In this document: positions 25,149 through 32,355 of the stretch, piece by piece | Numbering within the stretch: position 1 is the first letter of the stretch | Layout of the letters: the number at the start of each line of letters is the position of its first letter | From: Bradyrhizobium sp. C9 | GTDB taxonomy: Bacteria > Pseudomonadota > Alphaproteobacteria > Rhizobiales > Xanthobacteraceae | NCBI RefSeq assembly: GCF_002532045.1 | Contig: NZ_NWTG01000021.1 | Location: forward strand, 1 to 64,000 | DNA length: 64,000 bases | Reading direction: 5' to 3' | Position numbers and translations under genes: made by a program | The notes under the pieces: generated by a model | Told to the model about the DNA's origin: nothing | Databases searched by the model: none | The model's input: the letters and a program-made list of their open reading frames with translations, nothing else

Positions 25149-26434
25149 CGCGACACCGCCGAAATCAGCGTATCGAACATCTTGTTGACGGTGGTGATCA
25201 CCTGTGACGCCGCTGAGTAAGCCTGCTGCGCCGAGATCATGTTGGAGAACTGGCCGCTGGTGTCGGTGGTGCTCGATTCCAGCTCGCTGCCGTAGATCGT
25301 GCCGGCGCCGTTGGCCCCCGAGGTCTGCAGCGTGGCGTTGCCGGAGGCTGCCGTCGCGGAGTACAGGCCGTCGCTGGCCGCGCTCAATCCGTTGGGGTCG
25401 CTGAAAGTCGCGACCGCGATCTTGTAGATCGCGATCGTCTGCCCGTTGGAGTAGGTCGCATCGACCACACCACCCTTGCCGATCGCGATGCTGCTCAGCT
25501 TGCCGTAAGGCAGGCCGTCCGACGTGATGCTGGTGAGGTCGACGGAGGGCGTGGTCTGCCCCGACGAATATTGCGTCAGGCCGTCGGTCTTGCCGGCCGT
25601 ACCGAGATTGAGCGTGATGGCCGTACCGTTGGCGGTAGAGCTGTCGGCCGCACCGTCCTTCCAGCCCGTCACCGAGATGGTCGGCGGACTCGGCACCGTC
25701 GAGGCGAGCGAGCCGTCGGGATTGAAGGTGATCGCCACCGTATCGGTGATCGCGTTGGCGCTGGCCGTGCTGGAGTCCGACGCAAGCTTCGGCTGCTCGA
25801 AGCTGGCCTGCCACGCATTGTCGGCGGTCTTTTTCCAATCGATCTGGATCGTGCTCGCCGTACCAAGCGAGTCGTAGACCGTCATCGAGCTGTTGAACGT
25901 CGCGCCGATGGCTGCATCGGCCGGCAGGTTCGCCGCGACGGTGGTCTTGGTGGTGGCACTGCCGCTGGTGGAGGCGACCTGCGTGTTGATCGGACCAAGA
26001 CTTGCGGCCGACGCATTGCCGAGGATGTTTCCTTGCGCGTCGGTGCGCCAGCCCTCGAGGTAATTGCCGTTGTTGACGAGATAGCCTGCGTTGTCGGTGG
26101 TGAATGCACCGTTGCGCGTATAGGAGGTGGTGCCGCCGGTCGTCGCATTGGTGGTGACGAAGAAGCCGCTGCCCTGGATCGCAACGTCGGTGGCGTTGGT
26201 GGTCGCGGCCAGCAATCCCTGCTGGCTGATGTTGGCGCGGCCGGACACATTGACGCCGCCGGACGTGTACGAGGTGGCACTGTTCGACGCCGTCACCAGA
26301 TCTTCGAACATCGCCGACGTGGTCTTGTAGCCCGTGGTATCGGCGTTCGAGATGTTGTCGGAAATCATTGCCAGCGACTGGCTCTGCGAATTGAGCGCCG
26401 AGATCGCCGAGGAAAGTGCACCAGTAAGACTCAT
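25145..26434 (-). CDS. flgE: Flagellar hook protein FlgE
   Basis: A 429-residue hook subunit with the conserved N-terminal rod/hook motif (SLTGALSSAISALNSQSQSLAMISDNISNADTTGY) and the C-terminal motif (SGQFSNMISAQQAYSAASQVITTVNKMFDTLISAV). GGAG precedes ATG 26434. The middle (about residues 90-350) is Thr/Ser/Gly-rich, as usual for exposed hook domains. It is downstream of flgD, the hook cap, in the same operon. Confidence 0.92.
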   Translation of the reverse strand: MSLTGALSSAISALNSQSQSLAMISDNISNADTTGYKTTSAMFEDLVTASNSATSYTSGGVNVSGRANISQQGLLAATTNATDVAIQGSGFFVTTNATTGGTTSYTRNGAFTTDNAGYLVNNGNYLEGWRTDAQGNILGNASAASLGPINTQVASTSGSATTKTTVAANLPADAAIGATFNSSMTVYDSLGTASTIQIDWKKTADNAWQASFEQPKLASDSSTASANAITDTVAITFNPDGSLASTVPSPPTISVTGWKDGAADSSTANGTAITLNLGTAGKTDGLTQYSSGQTTPSVDLTSITSDGLPYGKLSSIAIGKGGVVDATYSNGQTIAIYKIAVATFSDPNGLSAASDGLYSATAASGNATLQTSGANGAGTIYGSELESSTTDTSGQFSNMISAQQAYSAASQVITTVNKMFDTLISAVSR

Positions 26435-26453
26435 GATAATACTCCGGAAGCAA

Positions 26454-27125
26454 TCAGGACGTGACGCCGATGATGTTGGCCGCGCTGACGGGGACACCGT
26501 TCACGAGCAGCGAAGGTGTCGAGCCGGACGCATCGATCCCGGTCACCGTTCCCGTCATCGTCGTGTAGCTGAGCAGCGAGTTTCCGGCGGAGTCGGTCGC
26601 GGTCACCTGGATCGTGTACTGGCCGCCATTGCTGAGCTGGGTGCCGTTCGTGGTCTGGCCGTTCCAGGTGAACGTGTTCGAGCCGGCGGTTCCGGTCCCC
26701 TTGCCGCTCCACACCGTGTTGCCCGAGGAGTCCTGGATCGCGATTGCGACGTTGGACGCAGCCGAAGTGAGCGAGTAGCCGAAGGTCGCCGAGCCGTTGG
26801 TCAGCTCCGCCGTGTTGGTCTTCGCCTCGACGGTGTGGCCGATATAGTTGACCGAGTTGAGCGTCACGAGGCTCGAGAACGAGCTCGCGAGCGATGTCAT
26901 GCTGGCGTTGGTCGATTGCTGCTCGGTGAAGTTGGCGTAGGAGGTGAGCTGATTGATGAAGTCGGTGGTGCTGGTGGCGTTCAGCGGATCCTGGTTCTGC
27001 AGTTCGCTGACGAGCAGGTTGAGGAAATCGGTCGAGCTCATCCCCATCGACGCGCTGGTTGACGAACTCGACGACGAGCTCGAGGCGGCGGAGGCTGCAG
27101 CAGAGGTTGCCGAGGAAACGGTCAT
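26454..27125 (-). CDS. flgD: Flagellar hook cap / basal-body rod modification protein FlgD
   Basis: A 223-residue protein with the FlgD N-terminal motif (SSTDFLNLLVSELQNQDPLNATSTTDFINQLTSYANFTEQQ) preceded by a Ser/Ala-rich tract, then an Ig-like C-terminal half (NTVWSGKGTGTAGSNTFTWNGQ). ATG 27125 is preferred; a longer frame to 27236 is less likely. It scaffolds hook assembly and lies 19 bases upstream of flgE. Confidence 0.9.
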   Translation of the reverse strand: MTVSSATSAAASAASSSSSSSSTSASMGMSSTDFLNLLVSELQNQDPLNATSTTDFINQLTSYANFTEQQSTNASMTSLASSFSSLVTLNSVNYIGHTVEAKTNTAELTNGSATFGYSLTSAASNVAIAIQDSSGNTVWSGKGTGTAGSNTFTWNGQTTNGTQLSNGGQYTIQVTATDSAGNSLLSYTTMTGTVTGIDASGSTPSLLVNGVPVSAANIIGVTS

Positions 27126-27352
27126 GACAAGGCTCTCTTCGTCGCGGGCTAGGCGACGGAACGCGGTGGAACATCGGGATCGTGAAGTCGTTCGCAGATA
27201 AAACGGATGACGCGGCGATTTCAGGCGCGGATTCATCCGCGCGGAATCATTTGATTAATCGGCAGAATTTGCCGATCGGCCGCGGCCCGGCGGCACGCAA
27301 ATATGCCCGCCGCGGCCAAGGCGCGGTGCGCTGCAAATGCAATACGGAGAAC
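27126..27352. other. Intergenic region with paired hairpins upstream of flgD
   Basis: Two compact inverted repeats are visible: GCGCGGAT/ATCCGCGC at 27225-27242 (two-base loop) and ATCGGCA/TGCCGAT at 27258-27276. They lie between the anti-sigma-like gene and flgD, so they may act as a terminator for the former or leader/operator elements for the flgD-flgL operon. No T-tract follows them on the minus strand. Confidence 0.4.
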
Positions 27353-27874
27353 TTACAGCGAGAGGCTGATTGGCAGATCCGGCTCGCCGAGCATCAATGC
27401 CGGTGGCGCCAGCGCGGGCAGCAGGCAGAGGGCCAGCAGCAGCGCAGGCAGCACCTTGCCTTGCTGAGCGGAATCGCCCTGAGCCTGCGCATCGTTCGGC
27501 TGCTCCTCGGATGCGGCCGGCTCCGAGGCCGGCTGTTGGGGCAGTTCCTGCTGGGGCAGTTTCGCCGCCGCGGTCACGATGCGGTCGAGAAGGCCCTTGG
27601 GTGCGCGAACCGGCGGCGCCGCGAGCGCCCGGCGGACCGCGCTCGCCTCTTCATAGAGCGTCCGCGCCTCAGCCGAGGATGCGAGCAGCTGGACGGCCGC
27701 AAGACGTTGATCATCGGGCCAGCGGGACAGATCCTCCCCCAGCCGGTCGATCAGGTCTTCGAATGTCGCAACGTCCATCCCGCGCGCAGGTCCCGCCTCG
27801 TCCCCAAGGCTGTCATAAAGCATTCGCGGGACGGCGGAAATCAATTTCCGCCGCCGTAGCGTCAGGTCCAGCAT
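27353..27874 (-). CDS. Single-pass membrane protein, anti-sigma-like
   Basis: A 173-residue protein. The N-terminal part (FEDLIDRLGEDLSRWPDDQRLAAVQLLASSAEARTLYEEA) resembles the cytosolic part of small anti-sigma-like proteins often encoded next to ECF sigma genes in Alphaproteobacteria. A single membrane helix is near residues 143-165 (VLPALLLALCLLPALAPPALML), leaving a very short C-terminal tail. An alternative GTG start lies at 27883. It is separated from the ECF sigma gene (31146-31847) by fliS, fliD and flagellin. The anti-sigma role is inferred. Confidence 0.6.
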   Translation of the reverse strand: MLDLTLRRRKLISAVPRMLYDSLGDEAGPARGMDVATFEDLIDRLGEDLSRWPDDQRLAAVQLLASSAEARTLYEEASAVRRALAAPPVRAPKGLLDRIVTAAAKLPQQELPQQPASEPAASEEQPNDAQAQGDSAQQGKVLPALLLALCLLPALAPPALMLGEPDLPISLSL

Positions 27875-27967
27875 GGTGCTCACCGAGCGGCCTTTTTCCC
27901 CAACAGGACGCCCGCCGGGCGCCCTGCCCCTCCCGGCGAAACGGGGTTCGCCGGCCGATTCGCCCGC

Positions 27968-28411
27968 TCAGCGGCCGGTGGCTGATTCGAGCGTCTTGTC
28001 GAGCGTCTTGGCCTTGGCGGCCTTGCCGGCCGTCGCCTCGACGAACTTCCAGGCGTCGCGGAGTTCGGTCAGGCTGGCAATGATGCGCCGGAAATTCTCC
28101 CTGGCGTGCGGCCGGCCGTAGGACCGCAGGCACGCCATGATCAGCGCGTTGTAGGTCCGGAACAGGCGGTCGGCCATCGCGCCGCCACGGGTGACGTCGA
28201 GATGGTGGCTCAGTCCCCGCAGGATCGCGGTCGCCCGCGTCAGATAGGTGTGCCCTTCCTCGAAGCGCTTCGCCTCGTGCGCGTCCAGCGCCTTCTGCAG
28301 CAACGTGATGGCGCCGTCGCACAGCATCACCACCGCCTTCAGCGGCGGAACCGCCACCGCGGCGGATCGATAGGCATTGTTGGCGAGGTAGGCCGTAGCA
28401 TTCTGGGTCAT
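27968..28411 (-). CDS. fliS: Flagellin export chaperone FliS
   Basis: A 147-residue helical protein with FliS hallmarks (ATAYLANNAYRSAAVAVPPLKAVVMLCDGAITLLQKAL and LRGLSHHLDVTRGG ... RLFRTYNALIMACL). It binds the flagellin C-terminal disordered region to stop premature polymerisation. The ATG overlaps the fliD stop by one base (TAATG), so it is coupled to fliD. The C-terminal tail is Lys/Ala-rich. Confidence 0.88.
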   Translation of the reverse strand: MTQNATAYLANNAYRSAAVAVPPLKAVVMLCDGAITLLQKALDAHEAKRFEEGHTYLTRATAILRGLSHHLDVTRGGAMADRLFRTYNALIMACLRSYGRPHARENFRRIIASLTELRDAWKFVEATAGKAAKAKTLDKTLESATGR

Positions 28412-30117
28412 TATTTACTCGATGATGCGTTCAGGAGGGCACTCAGGTAGCCCAGCGTGTTGTTCGCGCTTTCGATGGCGGCCTGATAATTGGCGTATTG
28501 AAGCTGCAGCTGCGCCTTGAACGTCGCCGCATTGCTCTGGATGTCACTGACCTGGGACTGCAGATCGGTATCGCGCGATTGCAGGTTGGTGATCATGGTC
28601 TGTAGCTGACCGCTGGTCCCGGAGTTGGTTTGTGCGAGCTGATAAAGCTGTGCCGCAAGCCCGGACGACGACGTCACGGTGATCGATTGCGAGGTCGATC
28701 CGGTGTAGGTGAATGCCATGCCGGCGTAGATCGTGCCCGAATTGCCGATGATGGAGTCGCCGACCACCGAAAAGCCGGAACTGTCGCCGCCGACCGAGGC
28801 GCCGGTCAGCGTGCCGGTCGAATCCACTGTCACATCGAGCGTGAACGATTGCGGCGACGTGCCGGTGTTGACGACGTTGAGCTGGCTGGACGAGGCCGTC
28901 GTCTGCGCGGACAGCAGCTTGGTCACGCCGGTCAGGTTTTGCGTCAGCACGGTCGATAGCGTACCGGTATCGAGCTGCAGCTCGTTGTTCTCGTTGAACG
29001 ACAGGCCGAGGTCGGCCATCGTCATGCCGCCGACCGATCCGCTGAGCACCTGCTGAAGCTGGGTCATGATATCGCGCATCGTGCTGTCGCCGAACAGCAC
29101 CGCGCTCGATGACGCCGTGCCGTCGGAATTCTGCGCCGACTGCGCGATCACCTGGTCGCGAAACGCGTTGTAATTGGTGACGAAGGTCTGCAGCGCCGAC
29201 GTGATCTGGCTGGTGTCGGTCGAGATGCTGATATTCAGGCTGGTGCCGCTGGGCGTCGGCTGCAGCAGGTCGAACGTGACGCCTGACAGCACGTCGGAAA
29301 TATCGTTGGTGTTGCGGGTGAGCGCGATGCCGTCGAGGGTGAATTCCGCGGATTGCGCCTTCTGCAACACGTCGGTGAAAGCCCCCGATGTGTCGGTGAC
29401 GCCGAGCTTGTTCAGAATGTCGTCGCCGGATGTCGACGAATAGGCGATGTTTGCGGCGTCCTGGGTCCCCGTCAGCACCATCTCATAGGACCCGCTCGAC
29501 ACCTGGACGATGGAGGCCTGGACATTGGTGCTCGAGGTCTGGGCGTTGATGGTGTCGACGATGTCCTGCATCGACATGCCGCTGGTGATCGAGATCGCCG
29601 TGCTGCTGCCGCCGGCGAGGCCCAGCGAAAACGTTCCGGAGTAACCGAGCGCGGTCGAGCTGCTCGACTGCGAAGTGCCGATCACCTTCTGCGCGGTTGC
29701 GAGCTGGGTGATCTCGAGCGTGTGATCGCCGGTCGCCGAGCCGCTGTTGACGCTCATCGACAGCGCCGAGGAGGCACTGACGTCGCCGGTCGAAGAAATC
29801 GTCGCCGCACGTGTGGCGAACGCGTTGGTGGCGATCGAGTTGATGATCGACGTGCTGAGCGACGACAAGCCGGTTGCCAGTGTCGACAGCTCGGTCTGCA
29901 AGGATTGGTAGGCCGTGACCTTGGCCTGGTTCGCGGTAATTTTGGTGGTGATCGTGGTCGCCGCCGCGAGCTTGGCGTTGACCTCGGCATCGATCAGGGC
30001 AGTCCAGTCGATACTTGCCGAATTGGTCGTGCCGGTCGTGGTCACCGTGCTGGCCGAGCTGGCGGAACTCGACGATGTCGTTCCTGATGTGCTCGAGGTG
30101 GCGCTGCTAACCGTCAT
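28411..30117 (-). CDS. fliD: Flagellar filament capping protein FliD
   Basis: A 568-residue HAP2 with an N-terminal helical segment after a Ser/Thr-rich tract (SIDWTALIDAEVNAKLAAATTITTKI), a FliD_N-type region (ALSMSVNSGSATGDHTLEITQLATAQKV) and the C-terminal helices (LQSQVSDIQSNAATFKAQLQLQYANYQAAIESANNTLGYL). It is secreted to the filament tip. Upstream is the flagellin gene, with a hairpin at 30143-30167 between them. Confidence 0.9.
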   Translation of the reverse strand: MTVSSATSSTSGTTSSSSASSASTVTTTGTTNSASIDWTALIDAEVNAKLAAATTITTKITANQAKVTAYQSLQTELSTLATGLSSLSTSIINSIATNAFATRAATISSTGDVSASSALSMSVNSGSATGDHTLEITQLATAQKVIGTSQSSSSTALGYSGTFSLGLAGGSSTAISITSGMSMQDIVDTINAQTSSTNVQASIVQVSSGSYEMVLTGTQDAANIAYSSTSGDDILNKLGVTDTSGAFTDVLQKAQSAEFTLDGIALTRNTNDISDVLSGVTFDLLQPTPSGTSLNISISTDTSQITSALQTFVTNYNAFRDQVIAQSAQNSDGTASSSAVLFGDSTMRDIMTQLQQVLSGSVGGMTMADLGLSFNENNELQLDTGTLSTVLTQNLTGVTKLLSAQTTASSSQLNVVNTGTSPQSFTLDVTVDSTGTLTGASVGGDSSGFSVVGDSIIGNSGTIYAGMAFTYTGSTSQSITVTSSSGLAAQLYQLAQTNSGTSGQLQTMITNLQSRDTDLQSQVSDIQSNAATFKAQLQLQYANYQAAIESANNTLGYLSALLNASSSK

Positions 30118-30142
30118 GTCGACACCTCCGCCGTCGTGAGAA

Positions 30143-30167
30143 TCGGGCCGGCAAGATGCCGGCCCGA
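30143..30167 (-). terminator. Strong hairpin between flagellin and fliD
   Basis: A perfect 10-base stem (TCGGGCCGGC and GCCGGCCCGA) with a five-base loop, 14 bases downstream of the flagellin stop. On the minus strand it is followed by ATTCTC rather than a clear T run, so it may attenuate rather than fully terminate. It would allow flagellin transcripts to exceed fliD-fliS transcripts. Confidence 0.6.
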
Positions 30168-30180
30168 CCTATCGTTCGAA

Positions 30181-31005
30181 TTAGCCGAGCAGCTTGAGCA
30201 GGTACTGCGGCATCTGGTTGGCGGCGGTTTCCGCCGACACCGCGGCCTGGGTCTTCACTTCGGCTGACGACAGCGTCGCCTGCTCGGACGCGATATCGAC
30301 GTCCTTGATCGCCGAGTTGGCGGACTGCAGGTTCTGGGTCTGGGTCGAGATCGAGTCGGCGCTGAAGTTGAAGCGCGATTCCTGGGCACCGATCTCGGCG
30401 CGGGCGGACGACACGGTGTCGATCGCGCTGTCGAGGGCCGACATTGCGCTGGTGGCGCTCGACAGGCTGGAGACGTCGAGCGAGGTCACGCCGAGCGAGG
30501 ATGCCGTCAGGCTGGTCAGGGTGATCGTGATGGTGTCGGCCGAGGTCGAGCCGACCAGCACCGAGACGCCCGAGGAGAACACGCTCGAACCGTCGAGCAG
30601 GCTCTGGCTGCTGTAGCGGGTGCCGGAGGCGATCGAATCGATTTCGCCCTTGAGCTGCGTGAATTCCGAGTTGATGTAGGCGCGGCTGGAGTCAGCCACG
30701 GTGCCGGAGGCGGACTCGGAGGCCAGCGACTTCATGCGGGCCAGGATGTCCGAGATGTTGGACGCGCCGCCGTCGGCGGTCTGCAGGATCGAGGTCGCCT
30801 GCGCCGCGTTGGTGGCAGCCTGCTGCAGCGTCGTGATGTCGGAGGAGATGCGGGTCGAGATCGCGAGGCCGGCCGCGTCGTCGGAAGCGGAAGTGATGCG
30901 CGAGCCGCTCGACAGCTTCGAGAGCGCGCTGGTTTCCTGCATCGAGTTGATGTTGAGGTAACGGACCGCGGAGTTGGCGGCTGTGTTGGTGGAAATTGCG
31001 GGCAT
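30181..31005 (-). CDS. fliC: Flagellin, short type
   Basis: A 274-residue flagellin with conserved N-terminal (MPAISTNTAANSAVRYLNIN, SKLSSGSRITSASDDAAGLAIS) and C-terminal (AVSAETAANQMPQYLLKLLG) D0/D1 segments and a very small central domain. AGGAGCT precedes ATG 31005. The length is at the low end for flagellins. It is the only flagellin in the window, next to fliD, fliS and an ECF sigma gene, and upstream of probable modification genes. Confidence 0.92.
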   Translation of the reverse strand: MPAISTNTAANSAVRYLNINSMQETSALSKLSSGSRITSASDDAAGLAISTRISSDITTLQQAATNAAQATSILQTADGGASNISDILARMKSLASESASGTVADSSRAYINSEFTQLKGEIDSIASGTRYSSQSLLDGSSVFSSGVSVLVGSTSADTITITLTSLTASSLGVTSLDVSSLSSATSAMSALDSAIDTVSSARAEIGAQESRFNFSADSISTQTQNLQSANSAIKDVDIASEQATLSSAEVKTQAAVSAETAANQMPQYLLKLLG

Positions 31006-31079
31006 GATTAGCTCCTGTGCTGATGGGGCATGGCATGCCGCATCGTGAGAAAGTGAGGTGACGCGGATCCAGCCCCCGT

Positions 31080-31100
31080 CCGACCGATCAAACGGGTCGG
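31080..31100. terminator. Hairpin between ECF sigma gene and flagellin
   Basis: CCGACC (31080-31085) and GGTCGG (31095-31100) form a six-base stem with a nine-base loop in the 140-base gap between the sigma gene stop and the flagellin start. It could end the sigma transcript or lie in the flagellin leader. No T-tract is seen. Confidence 0.3.
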
Positions 31101-31145
31101 CCGCTGGTGGTCAGGCGCGAAATCTTCAGAAGCCGAAATTTATGG

Positions 31146-31847
31146 TTAACAGTCGGTGAACGCACCGCGCAGGTCGCGCTCGTGCCGCTTGAGCATCTCG
31201 CGCAGCTGTTGCCGCCCGCGCTTCAACAGCGACTCGACCGCGGCCACGGTCGTATCCATCACCTCGGCGATCTCGCCGTTGCTCATATTCTCGTGGTACG
31301 AAAGGATCACCGCGACGCGCTGCTGCTCGGGCAGACGCTGCATCGCAAGCTCCAGAAGATTGCCGATCTCGTTGCGCTCGATGACGGTTGAGGCATCGAG
31401 CTGCGTGTCGGCTACCTCGGGCACGACATCGACATTCTCGGTGCGCGGCTTGCGGCGCAGATCGATGCAACGGTTGCTGACGACGCGATAGAGCCAGGTC
31501 GAGAACTTGGCGCGGCCATGCTGCCAGCGGCCGCGATGCGTCCAGACCTTCAGCATGGTGTCCTGCACCACGTCCTCGGCATCTGCGGCGTTGCCGACGA
31601 TACGCAACGCGATCGCATAGGCGCGATCGACATGGCGTTCGACGAGGGCGCGAAACGCCACCTCGTCGCCGGCGGCGAGGCGGTCGAGCATCTCCTTGTC
31701 CTCGTCCTGGATCTCGACGGTGTCGAGCGGGCCTGCATCGGCAACCGTGGGGACGTCGCTCCAGGCAGCAGTCGCTTCGGCCGGCGCAGCCGTGGCCGCC
31801 GTGGCTTCCACTTCGACCGCTGCCATCACATCAAGCGCGTAACTCAT
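31146..31847 (-). CDS. ECF-family RNA polymerase sigma factor
   Basis: A 233-residue sigma factor: an unusually long Ala/Glu-rich N-terminal leader (about 45 residues), then sigma2 with ADAEDVVQDTMLKVWTHRGRW and FSTWLYRVVSNRCIDLRRK, and sigma4 with LPEQQRVAVILSYHENMSNGEIAEVMDTTVAAVESLLKRGRQQL. GGAG precedes ATG 31847. It is directly upstream of flagellin on the same strand, so it may drive the filament genes. The usual partner anti-sigma gene is not adjacent; a candidate is at 27353-27874. Confidence 0.9.
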   Translation of the reverse strand: MSYALDVMAAVEVEATAATAAPAEATAAWSDVPTVADAGPLDTVEIQDEDKEMLDRLAAGDEVAFRALVERHVDRAYAIALRIVGNAADAEDVVQDTMLKVWTHRGRWQHGRAKFSTWLYRVVSNRCIDLRRKPRTENVDVVPEVADTQLDASTVIERNEIGNLLELAMQRLPEQQRVAVILSYHENMSNGEIAEVMDTTVAAVESLLKRGRQQLREMLKRHERDLRGAFTDC

Positions 31848-32355
31848 CCGCCGCTCTCCAACCAACGCCGCAAGCACACATCGCATGCGGCTTCTGAGCG
31901 TTGAACGGAGAGGTCAGACAAACCAGGCGAACTTTTTTCGTTATTTTTCAAATGCTTAGCCGGATTTTTTTGCCGACCGCCCGGCAAAAGCTGCCGCCGC
32001 GCGAAGGCGCGGGCCGCAATTCTACGGAGTCTGGAGCAGTCGTTCAGCATCGCCTCGCATGCCCGCGGAAAATTTCGTCGCGCCGGAAAACGCTGTTGTC
32101 ACATCAACTAACGCCACGCGAACACATGCATGCGCGGAGCATGCGAATGATCCATCGCCGTTGGTCGCCATCTTGCATTCGACGATTGCGACTAGGCAAT
32201 TTTTTCCGAATCACCATTTCGACGTTATCGGATTTTTTGAATCTGTCAGTCGCGAAGCACGCGTTTTCGAATCCCGCATCAACTTTTTTGAATCATCGCG
32301 CCTGATTTGTCTCACGCAGGCGTTCAACGCATGAGGACTGGCGGGAATTTTGCGC
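31848..32355. promoter_or_regulatory. Divergent AT-rich promoter region with clustered GANTC sites
   Basis: This 508-base gap separates the ECF sigma gene (minus) from the HAD gene (plus). It contains four T-tract plus GAATC boxes: T6CCGAATC at 32200-32212, T6GAATC at 32233-32243, TTTTCGAATC at 32263-32272 and T6GAATC at 32284-32294. There is also one GAGTC at 32027-32031. The GANTC sequences are potential CcrM methylation sites, and the spaced T-tracts could bend DNA. No gene is supported here. Confidence 0.5.

Noticed and set aside
27904..27924. GC-rich hairpin downstream of fliS as terminator
   Set aside because: The minus-strand sequence after the stem is A-rich, not T-rich, and the stem has a mismatch; it may be chance in GC-rich DNA.
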